From positions 62,001 through 126,000 of the forward strand of contig CAJTZF010000004.1 in the NCBI GenBank assembly GCA_910584245.1: DNA of 64,000 nucleotides. The letters run 5' to 3'. The stretch's first letter is position 1. Every line of letters starts with the position of its first letter. Below the pieces are notes generated by a model. The model searched no databases and was not told the origin of the DNA. It worked only from the letters and a program-made list of their open reading frames with translations. This DNA comes from an uncultured Eubacterium sp. GTDB taxonomy: Bacteria > Bacillota > Clostridia > Lachnospirales > Lachnospiraceae. The translations under genes and the position numbers were made by a program. Positions 7,937 to 16,287 of this stretch are shown here, piece after piece.

Positions 7937-8482
7937 ATGACATTTTTTGAATTTATAAAAAGCCGGAGAAGAAAGGCAGCATTGTTTTTTCTGGCCGGTT
8001 TTTTTTCTGGGGGAATTCTATATTATTTGTGCAGAGAGCCAGCGGGGGATGCATTGGCCGCATTAGAGGAAAATATGCTGGTGTGGGCGTCTGGTGAACA
8101 AGACTTTTTTCAGGCACTCTTCTTTATTTTATGGGAAAGAGGCAAGGTATTTTGTGTGTTGTGGCTGGCGGGATATACAAAGATTTACAAGGCTTATATT
8201 AGCGCTTTTCTTGTTTATGTTGGAATGCAGTCAGGATTTCTTCTTACTTTTTTTGTTATGATACGGGGGACAAGGGGAATTTTGTATTGGCTTGCATCCG
8301 GTTGTCCCCAGACATTGGTTTTTGTTCCTTTGTACGTGTACTGTTTTTATCGTATAATAGAGCGCAGGCGGGAAAAAATGATGCCTGCGGCCTTATTTAT
8401 TCTGACTTGTTTCTTTATTGGATGTATGCTTGAAGCTAGATTTAATCTTCCCATTATACAGTGGATGTATGATGGGAAGTAG
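7937..8482 (+). CDS. SpoIIM-like membrane protein
   Basis: A 181-residue integral membrane protein with four or five hydrophobic segments (about 14-31, 62-79, 85-105, 115-138, 148-165) and charged loops. Topology and motifs (SRRRKAALFFLAGFFSGGIL at the start, GILYWLASGCPQTLVFVPL in the third quarter) fit the stage II sporulation protein M (DUF95) family, which works with SpoIID and SpoIIP in peptidoglycan remodelling during engulfment. It is slightly short for the family, and no other sporulation gene lies beside it. GGGGAGG precedes ATG 7937. The membrane nature is certain; the SpoIIM assignment is probable. Confidence 0.55.
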   Translation: MTFFEFIKSRRRKAALFFLAGFFSGGILYYLCREPAGDALAALEENMLVWASGEQDFFQALFFILWERGKVFCVLWLAGYTKIYKAYISAFLVYVGMQSGFLLTFFVMIRGTRGILYWLASGCPQTLVFVPLYVYCFYRIIERRREKMMPAALFILTCFFIGCMLEARFNLPIIQWMYDGK

Positions 8483-8501
8483 TGGAAAGCGATGCAGGTT
8501 G

Positions 8502-8909
8502 TCATTCTTTATAGGGAGAAGTGGCTGGCGGTAGAAGTTCTCTTTCCGTAAATACCTTTTTTGCTGTAAATATAGCGTTTAACACCTTGGGAAATCCCGT
8601 ATACGGGATACATTGCAGCAAGGTTTCGATTACTTTTTTGGGAGATATTCCCACATTCAGAGCTCCATTTATATGTACCTCTAACTGTGGTTCACACCCT
8701 CCCGCAGTGAGCAGGCTGGACAGGGTAATCATTTCCCGTTCTTCTGTTGTCAGTTCCTGCCGTGTGTAAATATCGCCAAAAGCAAATTCAATAATGAACT
8801 TGCCTAAATCTGGTGCGATGTCTTCTAGGGATTTTATGACATTTTCGCCCCCCTTTCCATCAATCGCTTTTAATTGTTCCATACCCTGAATAAATCTTGT
8901 GTTTTCCAT
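8502..8909 (-). CDS. Carboxymuconolactone decarboxylase family protein
   Basis: A 135-residue all-helical protein of the CMD/AhpD-like family. The typical core is present: FAFGDIYTRQELTTEEREMI, then LSSLLTAGGCEPQLEVHING and ALNVGISPKKVIETLLQ. Only one Cys lies in the central helix region, not the CxxC of AhpD, so peroxidase-partner activity like AhpD is unlikely; gamma-carboxymuconolactone decarboxylase-like or unknown activity remains. It starts at 8909 behind AGGAGG and is transcribed divergently from a MerR regulator, which very likely controls it through the promoter at 8942-8972. Confidence 0.88.
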   Translation of the reverse strand: MENTRFIQGMEQLKAIDGKGGENVIKSLEDIAPDLGKFIIEFAFGDIYTRQELTTEEREMITLSSLLTAGGCEPQLEVHINGALNVGISPKKVIETLLQCIPYTGFPKVLNAIFTAKKVFTERELLPPATSPYKE

Positions 8910-8941
8910 TTGATTTTACCTCCTTTTTTGATTACAATAAG

Positions 8942-8972
8942 AGCATATTACCTAGAGTATAGTGTAAGTCAA
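8942..8972 (-). promoter_or_regulatory. MerR-type promoter with 19-bp spacer
   Basis: Reading on the minus strand: -35 TTGACT (8972-8967), 19-base spacer, -10 TATGCT (8947-8942). A 19-base spacer is the mark of MerR-activated promoters. The spacer holds an imperfect dyad (TTAC...GTAA). It drives the CMD-family gene and faces the divergent merR gene. Confidence 0.65.
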
Positions 8973-8994
8973 GAACTTTTTTAGGAGTGGTTTT

Positions 8995-9354
8995 ATGAGG
9001 ATAGGACAGATGGCAAAAGCGGCTGATATTAGCGAGTACACTTTGCGGTATTATGAGAGGAAAGGGCTGATCCGGGTAAAACGGGATGATGTCGGCAGAC
9101 GATGTTATGAGGAAAGCGATATCGAATGGATAAAATTTATTAAACGCTTGAAAGATACTGGTATGCTTCTGAAGGATATCCGGGAATATTCAAGGCTGCG
9201 GTATGAGGGAAATGGTACTATGCCGGAACGTCTGTCAATGCTTGAAACACATCGGAAATATGTGCTGGAGCAGCAGAGGAAATGGGCGGAATATTTGGGT
9301 AATCTGGATGATAAGATTGCATTTTACAAGCGTTCTATTGGCAGTTCGATCTGA
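8995..9354 (+). CDS. MerR-family transcriptional regulator
   Basis: A 119-residue regulator. Residues 1-70 are the MerR winged HTH: MRIGQMAKAADISEYTLRYY, ERKGLIRVKRDDVGRRCY, and the second wing DIEWIKFIKRLKDTGM. Residues about 75-112 form the dimerisation coiled coil. The effector domain is minimal and lacks Cys or metal ligands, so it belongs to the small-molecule or stress type (AdhR/YraB-like) rather than the metal sensors. It likely twists the 19-base-spacer promoter between itself and the divergent CMD gene. TTAGGAG lies before ATG 8995. Confidence 0.92.
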   Translation: MRIGQMAKAADISEYTLRYYERKGLIRVKRDDVGRRCYEESDIEWIKFIKRLKDTGMLLKDIREYSRLRYEGNGTMPERLSMLETHRKYVLEQQRKWAEYLGNLDDKIAFYKRSIGSSI

Positions 9355-9504
9355 AATTTTTTGCGTTAGCATTTCGAAAGTAGTTATGTTTTGTATCCTT
9401 CGTTTTTTATATGGGGACGTTATAAAGCGCTATATTACCCCAACTATACGGTATACATTTACTGTGATTACATAGCAATTAATATTATAGTGGACGGTAA
9501 CTGG

Positions 9505-9537
9505 AAAAGATTGCAAGGGACAGTTGCAATCTTTTTC
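9505..9537 (+). terminator. Intrinsic terminator
   Basis: A perfect 12-base stem, AAAAGATTGCAA (9505-9516) with TTGCAATCTTTT (9524-9535), a 7-base loop and a T-rich tail. It ends transcription about 150 bases after merR. The remaining bases of 9355-9504 hold nothing recognisable. Confidence 0.8.
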
Positions 9538-9566
9538 TTGACTTATAGTTCTTACGAATGTAATAT
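9538..9566 (+). promoter_or_regulatory. SigA-type promoter
   Basis: TTGACT (9538-9543), 17-base spacer, TAATAT (9561-9566), immediately after the terminator. Predicted to drive the two membrane-anchored unknown genes from 9677, with a leader of about 100 bases in which no further element was seen. Confidence 0.75.
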
Positions 9567-9676
9567 TTAATACAGTAGAAATATTTGTTTTGAACATGAG
9601 GCGAAGTTTGTAAAGAGAGAATTAAAAAGGATTTTGAAGAGCGGACTTAATAGAAAAGAATAGAAGGAGAGGGATT

Positions 9677-10495
9677 ATGTTGACGGAAAATAGTTTTAAG
9701 ATTTTGATAGGGATGATTTTATTATGCGTTCTGTTATTTGCCAGTGAAAGGGCGGATCAAAATAGTGGGAAAGCAAATAGCAAAGGTGCGTCACATACAA
9801 CGGGTGAGCGTATACAGGGGGGTAGTGACAGTGAAAGTAAAAAGAACAATGGCAAAAAAAGAAATCTTTCCGGTCCTGTTGAAATAGAAAAGACACCATC
9901 CGTTAAGATGAAAAATAATGTGGCTGTTTTTTCACTGGCGGCAGATGACTTTATTGATTTGTACAACGGCTATTATAGGAAGGATCACGGGGATGATTAC
10001 ATAAAACCCCTTTCAGACTGGTATTTTTATGTACAGCATTATGGCAGGCTAGAAGGTAACATGCATTATGAATTTACGGCTGATAAAAGGATTTGGACGC
10101 TTCCGACAATTTCCATTTATACGCCAGAAAAAGAAATGAATATAAAGGAACTTACAGTAAATTTTGATGACCACAGCTATACGGATAAAATGTATGAACA
10201 ATATGAAGAGATGTGTTTTTATACGCTGAAGGTATTTTTTCCTCATTTAGACAAAAAAGAGATAACGGCATTATACAAAGAGATAATCAAACAGGCATAT
10301 GAAAAGGTATTTCAAGGTGAGGAAGGGTTTCAAAGCGGTAATCCGCCGAGCGATTTATATTATGAGGGGAAAATAGGCGTTTATCCGTATTTTGCCTATG
10401 GTGAGAGCGTCCGTATTTGCGTGGTTCCTGTGACAAAGAGATTGATTAATACTTATAAAAAGAAAGGGACAGTTATTCACAAAATTAGTAAATAG
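9677..10495 (+). CDS. Unknown membrane-anchored exported protein
   Basis: A 272-residue protein, family not recognised. An N-terminal hydrophobic segment (about 8-22, FKILIGMILLCVLLF) with few positive charges before it acts as signal anchor. A low-complexity Ser/Gly/Lys linker follows (about 27-75), then a folded extracytoplasmic domain of about 190 residues rich in Tyr and charged residues (DDFIDLYNGYYRKDHGDDY, then ISIYTPEKEMNIKEL). No lipobox. AAGGAGAGG precedes ATG 9677. It is probably cotranscribed with the next membrane-anchored unknown gene, 25 bases downstream. Confidence 0.6.
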   Translation: MLTENSFKILIGMILLCVLLFASERADQNSGKANSKGASHTTGERIQGGSDSESKKNNGKKRNLSGPVEIEKTPSVKMKNNVAVFSLAADDFIDLYNGYYRKDHGDDYIKPLSDWYFYVQHYGRLEGNMHYEFTADKRIWTLPTISIYTPEKEMNIKELTVNFDDHSYTDKMYEQYEEMCFYTLKVFFPHLDKKEITALYKEIIKQAYEKVFQGEEGFQSGNPPSDLYYEGKIGVYPYFAYGESVRICVVPVTKRLINTYKKKGTVIHKISK

Positions 10496-10520
10496 TGGTT
10501 ATTGTTTTGGTAAACAGGAA

Positions 10521-11045
10521 ATGAAAAAAATGGGGAGAACTTTACTTAAAATAATTGTATGTATCATGGTAGCGATACTCGTTGTTATTTTTGTGTTTTG
10601 GCTATGCATGCATTATGAAATGAATTATAAAAAAACGGTGTGTGATACATCGGTCTCACCAGATGGAAAATATGAATTGACGCTTCAAGCGGTTGGAGAA
10701 CCAGACTGGCCGTTTGGTCCAGCAAACGGAAAGCTAATTTTGAAGGCGGGAGAAGATCACATATCTCAGACAGATTTTACATTGAGGGACGATGGAAAAA
10801 AGATAAGAAGCAGCTGTTGGAAAGTTACATGGTATGATAAGTATGTAGAAGTTATTCTTTCAGGAGAAGAGCAATCGGATGAACAGGTTCTTCTGTATTT
10901 TAATTGTGAAGTAGAGGTAAATGAGAAGCCCTGCGCTCATGAGTTGCGTCGCTCATATATTCGCGATAGTTCGCATAGGGGGGAAAGTGTGAACCCCCTG
11001 CTTCGCAGGTGCCCATTCGCTGCGGGCAAAGCCCTGCGCTCATGA
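10521..11045 (+). CDS. Unknown membrane-anchored protein, tail formed by repeat DNA
   Basis: A 174-residue frame. One transmembrane helix (about 9-32, LKIIVCIMVAILVVIFVF) is followed by an extracytoplasmic beta-rich domain: SVSPDGKYELTLQAVGEPDW, DWPFGPANGKLIL, KVTWYDKYVEVIL. That domain ends around residue 135 (CEVEVNEK). The last 40 residues (from PCAHELRRSY to AGKALRS) are Arg/Cys-rich, read straight through the repeat block at 10926-11114, and are probably not native, so the repeat seems to have replaced the natural stop. The family is not firmly identified. It lies in an operon with the preceding gene. Confidence 0.55.
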   Translation: MKKMGRTLLKIIVCIMVAILVVIFVFWLCMHYEMNYKKTVCDTSVSPDGKYELTLQAVGEPDWPFGPANGKLILKAGEDHISQTDFTLRDDGKKIRSSCWKVTWYDKYVEVILSGEEQSDEQVLLYFNCEVEVNEKPCAHELRRSYIRDSSHRGESVNPLLRRCPFAAGKALRS

Positions 11046-11114
11046 GTTGCGTCGCTCATATGCCATCGGCCAGCAAGCTTGCCGATGTCGCATTCGCGAC
11101 TTTGTTCACACTTT
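10926..11114. repeat. Composite repeat block with direct and inverted repeats
   Basis: A 33-base direct repeat occurs at 10926-10958 and 11029-11061 (period 103), beginning AAGCCCTGCGCTCATGAG. An 11-base perfect inverted pair, AAAGTGTGAAC (10984-10994) and GTTCACACTTT (11104-11114), brackets the second copy. Inside are small hairpins (GGGC-AAA-GCCC near 11024-11034, and CATCGG...CCGATG about 11063-11088). No transposase is present. It looks like a non-autonomous palindromic element that has run into the 3' end of the preceding gene. Confidence 0.75.
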
Positions 11115-11193
11115 GGTAACATTAAGATAGTACAATAAGGATTACAGTCGGCTTGCCGGCTAGCAGCTATGAACCGATTAAGGAGGGTCTAAT

Positions 11194-12279
11194 TTGATAG
11201 AAGTAACGAATTTAGTAAAACGATATGGAAATCGGAATGTTGTCAATTGCTTGAGTTTTACGATTGAAAAGGGTCAGATTGTAGGTTTTTTGGGACCAAA
11301 TGGTGCGGGGAAGTCCACGACCATGAATATTATTACCGGCTACATAGCCGCAACAGAAGGAACGGTTCGGATAAATGGGCATGATATTTACGAAGAGCCG
11401 GAAAAGGTGAAGGAAAGTATCGGATATCTGCCGGAGCAGCCGCCTCTTTATCCGGATATGAAGGTGAGAGAATACTTAAATTTTGTGGCGGATTTAAAAA
11501 GTGTCAAGAAGGCGGAGAAGGAAAAAATGATCCGAAAGGCCATGACGTCCACGAAGATTCACGACGTTTCGGAGCGGTTGATCAAGCATCTTTCGAAAGG
11601 GTATAAGCAGAGGGTAGGACTTGCGGGAGCGATGCTTGGCGATCCCGAGATACTCATATTGGATGAGCCAACGGTGGGCCTGGATCCTAAGCAGATCAAT
11701 GAGATGCGGAACCTTATTAAGGAATTAAGCAAGAATCACACAATTCTTCTCAGTTCTCATATTATGCAGGAAGTTAGTGCGGTCTGCAACCAGATCATGA
11801 TTATCAACCAGGGTGAGCTGGTTTTGTCAGACGCGCCGGAAAATATACCAAACCATATTACGCAGACGAATGATCTTACGTTGCTGGTCAAAGGAAACAG
11901 GGAGCTTATTAAGAGTCTGGTGGATAGCCTCACGGATGTTGAGTTTTCTAAGGTATTGAACACAGGAGAGGAGGGCGTCTACCAGGTCGAGATTTCCAGC
12001 CGGATCGAAAGAGATATCCGGGAAGAGGTATTCTATAAATTTGCGGATGCGAAATGCCCGATTTTGGAAATGAGCAATAATGTTCCGACACTGGAGGAAG
12101 TATTCCTGCGCTTGACGGGCGACGGAACCCGTCAGTACGGAGGTAAGCTCTCGCGGGATGAAAAAAAGAAAATGAAGGAGAAGCGGAACCGGAAAGTTTC
12201 GAAGGCAGAACAGCCCGGGGAAGCCCAGCCGGTAGAAGAAATAAAAGAGGAGGACGAAGAACATGTTGGCAGTATATAA
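11194..12279 (+). CDS. ABC transporter ATPase, GldA-like
   Basis: A 361-residue ATP-binding subunit. Walker A GPNGAGKST (about 35-43), Q-loop GYLPEQPPLYPDM, signature LSKGYKQRVG, Walker B ILILDEPTVGLDP and H-loop SSH are all intact. After the NBD comes a C-terminal domain (about 220-315) and an unusual highly charged Lys/Glu-rich tail of about 45 residues. The start is TTG 11194 with AGGAGGG seven bases before. It is the first gene of a four-gene operon with a GldF-like permease, a GldG-like protein and a DUF4340 protein, an arrangement seen in Bacteroidota gliding loci and in many Clostridia. The substrate is unknown. Confidence 0.92.
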   Translation: MIEVTNLVKRYGNRNVVNCLSFTIEKGQIVGFLGPNGAGKSTTMNIITGYIAATEGTVRINGHDIYEEPEKVKESIGYLPEQPPLYPDMKVREYLNFVADLKSVKKAEKEKMIRKAMTSTKIHDVSERLIKHLSKGYKQRVGLAGAMLGDPEILILDEPTVGLDPKQINEMRNLIKELSKNHTILLSSHIMQEVSAVCNQIMIINQGELVLSDAPENIPNHITQTNDLTLLVKGNRELIKSLVDSLTDVEFSKVLNTGEEGVYQVEISSRIERDIREEVFYKFADAKCPILEMSNNVPTLEEVFLRLTGDGTRQYGGKLSRDEKKKMKEKRNRKVSKAEQPGEAQPVEEIKEEDEEHVGSI

Positions 12280-13150
12280 AAAGGAGTTAAGGGCGTATTT
12301 TACCTCGATGATTGGGTGGGTATTCATCGCGTTTATGCTCGTACTCGTAGGACTGTATTTTATGGTATATAATCTGATGAATGGATACACCAATTTTTCG
12401 TATGTATTTCAGGGGATTCAGATGTTTTTTGTCCTGCTTCTCGTACCAGTGCTGACGATGCGCATTGTTGCGGAGGAGAACCGGCAAAAGACGGACCAGC
12501 TGCTTTACACGTCGCCGGTTTCCATCTCTAAAATTATTCTTGGAAAATATTTTGCGCTTGTCACGCTTTTTGGAATTTCCATGCTGGTCGTATGTCTTTA
12601 TCCGCTTATTTTGTCTGGTCTCGTAAAAGAGGTGGCTACGGGGACGGAGCATGTGGATTTTGCCATTGCCTATGGAAGCGCGTTTGGCTTTTTCCTTCTC
12701 GGGTCGGCGTATATTGCAATCGGCCTGTTTATATCATCTCTGACAGAAAGCCAGGTGATTGCAGCGGTGGCGTCCGGCGTAATTATGATTTTTACGTATT
12801 TGATGAGCAGTCTCGCCTCCCTTCTGCCGTCTGACCACACGTTTGTGTTCTGGTTTCTGGCGGTGCTCGCCGCGGTTGTTGCTTTTGGTATTAATATGTG
12901 GATCCACAATGGATGGGTGTCGGCCCTGCTCGGGATTATTGCGGAGGTTGCCCTGACTGTCACGTTTATATTCAGAACGGAAGCGTTTGACGGTTTATTG
13001 GGAAACACATTGGATTCGATATCGATTATAGAGAGGTATAACAATTTTATGCTCGGTATTTTTGATGTAAGTGCACTGATTTACTATGTGAGTGTCTGCT
13101 TCCTGTTTGTTTTTATTACGATCCAGCGGATCAAAAAGCAGAGATGGTAA
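12263..13150 (+). CDS. ABC-2 permease, GldF-like
   Basis: A 295-residue permease with six hydrophobic segments (about 12-35, 56-78, 95-118, 135-158, 165-190, 200-225, plus a final one at 270-290). The opening LAVYKKELRAYFTSMIGWVF and the conserved RIVAEENRQKTDQLLYTSPV are typical of GldF / ABC-2 membrane subunits. It overlaps the ATPase gene by 17 bases, so translation is coupled. It forms the membrane channel of the GldA-like ATPase. There is no Cys- or His-rich segment to hint at a substrate. Confidence 0.9.
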   Translation: MLAVYKKELRAYFTSMIGWVFIAFMLVLVGLYFMVYNLMNGYTNFSYVFQGIQMFFVLLLVPVLTMRIVAEENRQKTDQLLYTSPVSISKIILGKYFALVTLFGISMLVVCLYPLILSGLVKEVATGTEHVDFAIAYGSAFGFFLLGSAYIAIGLFISSLTESQVIAAVASGVIMIFTYLMSSLASLLPSDHTFVFWFLAVLAAVVAFGINMWIHNGWVSALLGIIAEVALTVTFIFRTEAFDGLLGNTLDSISIIERYNNFMLGIFDVSALIYYVSVCFLFVFITIQRIKKQRW

Positions 13151-13203
13151 AATAGTTGTCATAAAGAAAATTGCGCATTGGCGGCGCAGGAATGGAGACG
13201 AAT

Positions 13204-14637
13204 ATGAACGATTTTAAAAAGAGCTTTTCAAACCGCAGATTTAAAATGGGCGGCTACCAGACTTTAGTGATGGTGATCGTGATTGTGCTCGTCATCGTAC
13301 TCAATCTGGTTGTAAATAAATTAAATATTTCTGTAGATCTGAGCAGTGACCAGAAGTATACGCTGACGGAAGATTCGAAAAAGCTTGCCAGCGGTGTACA
13401 GGATTCGGTTAAGATGTATTTTATGTGTCCGGAAGGGCAGGAACAGGTTGTGATTGAAAAAGTACTACAGCAGTATAACGGGCTTGGCAATATAGAGGTA
13501 ATACAAAAGGATCCTGTTATTTACCCGACATTTGCACAGCAGTACACGGAAGATGAAATCCAGAGCAACGACGTAATTGTGGTAAATGAGACGAAAAATA
13601 AAAACAAGGTCGTAAAAGGCACGGAGATGATTGTGCAGGGGATGGATTATACAACCTACTCAGAGTCATACACGCTCGATGCCGAGGGACAGCTCACTTC
13701 GGCGCTGCAGAGTGTGACTGCGGAAGATACGGTGAAGATGTATTACACATCCGGGCACAATGAGGCGCAGTTAAATGACAGCCTGACAGATATTTTGCGC
13801 AAATCGAACATAGATTATGAGGAGATTGCGACCTCGTCGAAAGATAAAATTCCCGAAGATTGCAATATATTGATGATTAATGCCCCGCAGTACGATTTTA
13901 GTGAAGAAGAGTACAAACGGATTTCCGATTATTTGGCGGATGGCGGGAAGGCAATGTTTTTCCTGAATGTCCAGGCAGCCGAAAAGATGACGAATTATGA
14001 GAAGCTTTTGTCCGATTACGGGGTAAATGTGGCAGAGGGGTACGTGGTAGATGTCCAGGGCGCGATGAATGCCAACTATCCGACGATGTTAGTACCGCAG
14101 ATAGAGCAACATGAGCTCACGGCAGATGTGGGAAATACCCAGGTTGTGTTGCCGGTCAGTAAAGGTATGACGACACAGAGCGATGTGCGCAGTACACTGA
14201 CGGTTACTCCATTTTTGACAACGACAGATTCGGCCTACTCAAAGGTGGATTTGAAAGCGACGTCGATGGAAAAAGAAGAAGGTGACATTCAGGGGCCGTT
14301 CAGCACCGGGCTTGTCATCAAAGATGCTTATACAGAAAATACACAGGGAGAGGGAAAGGCGACAGAAATCGTTGTTTTTGGAACCGGCAATGCGGCAGCT
14401 TCGGATTTCATAGCGACGAACCAGTTTGGAAACCGCTCTGTGCTGTTAAATACATTGACGTATCTGTCTGGAACGAAAACGAGTACGCTTGCGGTTCCGA
14501 CGAGAAATCTGAATGAGGAATCCGTAGTAATACAGCAGGGCAACCGCATCTTCTTTACGGTTTTGCTCGTGGTCATTATTCCGCTGGCACTTTTGGCATT
14601 TGGGTTTGTGATTTGGTATCGAAGGGGGAAGAGCTGA
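13204..14637 (+). CDS. GldG-like ABC-associated membrane protein
   Basis: A 477-residue protein from ATG 13204, with one N-terminal TM (about 15-37, TLVMVIVIVLVIVLNLVV), a large extracytoplasmic region and a C-terminal TM (about 450-472). The outer domain has the features of the ABC_transp_aux / GldG family: DLSSDQKYTLTEDSKKLA, then TVKMYYTSGHNEAQLND and DYLADGGKAMFFLNV. An in-frame TTG 11 codons earlier lacks a ribosome site, whereas GGAG lies six bases before ATG 13204, so the later start is chosen. Overlaps the DUF4340 gene by one base. It probably forms the outer part of the transporter complex. Confidence 0.85.
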   Translation: MNDFKKSFSNRRFKMGGYQTLVMVIVIVLVIVLNLVVNKLNISVDLSSDQKYTLTEDSKKLASGVQDSVKMYFMCPEGQEQVVIEKVLQQYNGLGNIEVIQKDPVIYPTFAQQYTEDEIQSNDVIVVNETKNKNKVVKGTEMIVQGMDYTTYSESYTLDAEGQLTSALQSVTAEDTVKMYYTSGHNEAQLNDSLTDILRKSNIDYEEIATSSKDKIPEDCNILMINAPQYDFSEEEYKRISDYLADGGKAMFFLNVQAAEKMTNYEKLLSDYGVNVAEGYVVDVQGAMNANYPTMLVPQIEQHELTADVGNTQVVLPVSKGMTTQSDVRSTLTVTPFLTTTDSAYSKVDLKATSMEKEEGDIQGPFSTGLVIKDAYTENTQGEGKATEIVVFGTGNAAASDFIATNQFGNRSVLLNTLTYLSGTKTSTLAVPTRNLNEESVVIQQGNRIFFTVLLVVIIPLALLAFGFVIWYRRGKS

Positions 14638-16145
14638 TGTCGAAAGGAAAGAAACAGGCGTTTACGCTTATCGCACTTTGTGTTCTTATGGCGGCTGGTA
14701 TTTGCGCATATGTTTTTATTCCGAAAGGAGGACAGGAGGATTCAGATGGGGAGACAGACGATCTTGTAACGGTTGCCAACATTGACAAAAATGCGATCGC
14801 TTCTGTACAGATCTCCGGAGAGGGCAGAGAGGATATTTCCCTGTCGAAGGAGGGAGAGCAGTGGAAGCTCACCGATTTACCAGATGCAGAAATTACTGCG
14901 GACACGGTAGAGGGTATGTTCACAAATCTCAGTCCGGTGACGGCGGCAAAGGAGCTGGAGTCAACAGACCTCTCAGAGTACGGGCTGGATAAGCCGCAGA
15001 TGGTTGTGAAGATCGGTACGTCAGACGGAAAAGAATATGAGTTTACCTTTGGAAGTACCGTCCCCACTACAGGAGGAAATTATGGGTTGTCCAGCGGTGC
15101 AAATAAAATTTACACGTTTGCGGCATCCCTTTACAGTGCATTTGACGTAGAGAAAAATTCATTCATTGAGAAGCAGGAAATTGCCGATATTAATGAGGAT
15201 TACCTGACTTCTATTTCGGTTCAGAAAGACGGGAAGGAAAGCTTTCTGGCTGAGATTGTTCCCGATGATAAGAAAGTAGACGCTTATACGAACTGGGTCA
15301 TTTCAAAGCCTTATAAAAAACCTCTCGCCGGCTCTTCGACGGATGACTGGCCGAAGCTGCTGGGGTATTTTACTTCGGTCAACTTCGGTAAACTCGTGGA
15401 ATACCAGTGCAAGGATTTTGGGAAATATGGGCTATCGAAGCCGAAAACAACTGTAGAGGTAAAATATTTTGAGACAAAAGACGGATATGTTATACCAGAG
15501 GAGACCGCGTCACCAGATAATAAAACGGTGAATAGAAATACGAATAAGGCCAACTCCGTTCCGAAACAATATCAGGAGAGCAAGAGCTATAAGCTTTTAT
15601 TTGGCACTGTCACAGACGAGGGTGATTATTATGTCCGTCTGGATGGCTCCGACGATGTGTACACGATGGCGGCGTCGGATGTGGAAAACATGCTTGGTGC
15701 GGATGCTTATACGTATATGGACCGTTGTGTGTATTCGACACTGGCTACGGATATTAAAGGATACGATGTGACAATCGGTAATAAAAAGATCTCTGTCACC
15801 CATACGACGGAACCCGGCGAGGACGGCAAGGATAAAAATGTATGGACGCTAAATGGAAAAACGGTGTCAGATAGCCAGGAACAGGAATTTTTGTCACCGT
15901 ACTCAAAAGCATTTCTTTTGGAATTTACATCGGAGGCGAAAGATGACGTCAAGCCGGAGAGCAGTAAGCCGTTAATGACGATTGTGTACCATGAGGAGAC
16001 GCGGGATGTCACGGTAAAATATCTTCCCTACGACGGAACGAATTTTTATCGTGTAGATAAGGACGGGATGGATTATTTCCTGGTGGATAAGCGGTCGGTG
16101 GACGATGTAGTTTCGGCCTTTGAATCCCTGCTTGACCTGAAATAG
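14637..16145 (+). CDS. DUF4340 membrane-anchored protein
   Basis: A 502-residue protein with an N-terminal TM (about 9-27, FTLIALCVLMAAGICAYVF) and two tandem DUF4340 modules outside the membrane. The first (about 60-260) carries LTDLPDAEITADTVEGMF and LSEYGLDKPQMVVKI; the second repeats the pattern with FGKYGLSKPKTTVEVK. ATG 14637 overlaps the previous TGA and has GGGGGAAG upstream; an in-frame GTG 24 bases earlier is less likely. DUF4340 genes regularly follow gldG, which supports one complex with the ABC proteins. Molecular function is unknown. No terminator is obvious before the hairpin at 16182-16235. Confidence 0.85.
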   Translation: MSKGKKQAFTLIALCVLMAAGICAYVFIPKGGQEDSDGETDDLVTVANIDKNAIASVQISGEGREDISLSKEGEQWKLTDLPDAEITADTVEGMFTNLSPVTAAKELESTDLSEYGLDKPQMVVKIGTSDGKEYEFTFGSTVPTTGGNYGLSSGANKIYTFAASLYSAFDVEKNSFIEKQEIADINEDYLTSISVQKDGKESFLAEIVPDDKKVDAYTNWVISKPYKKPLAGSSTDDWPKLLGYFTSVNFGKLVEYQCKDFGKYGLSKPKTTVEVKYFETKDGYVIPEETASPDNKTVNRNTNKANSVPKQYQESKSYKLLFGTVTDEGDYYVRLDGSDDVYTMAASDVENMLGADAYTYMDRCVYSTLATDIKGYDVTIGNKKISVTHTTEPGEDGKDKNVWTLNGKTVSDSQEQEFLSPYSKAFLLEFTSEAKDDVKPESSKPLMTIVYHEETRDVTVKYLPYDGTNFYRVDKDGMDYFLVDKRSVDDVVSAFESLLDLK

Positions 16146-16181
16146 TAGAAAATATTATGTAAAACTGTGTAAAAGTATACG

Positions 16182-16235
16182 GCAACTTTGTGTCAGCGCG
16201 CTGCAAAGCCTTATTACGGCTTGACACAAGGTTGC
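16182..16235. repeat. Nested inverted repeat between the ABC operon and cysS
   Basis: 14-base arms, GCAACTTTGTGTCA (16182-16195) and TGACACAAGGTTGC (16222-16235), with a single G-T mismatch. The loop contains a second hairpin, AAGCC (16206-16210) with GGCTT (16218-16222). No T-run follows. No T-box features (specifier loop or TGG sequence) were found, so it is not a cysS T-box. It may be an RNA processing or termination structure, or a palindromic repeat element. Confidence 0.65.
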
Positions 16236-16287
16236 TTTCATGCACATCATGTGAATTATTACAGGCGGCGCAGAAAAGAGGAAAATT

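Noticed and set aside
16141..16287. T-box riboswitch before cysS
   Set aside because: The hairpin is present, but the T-box sequence, specifier loop and antiterminator are not; no T-run terminator.
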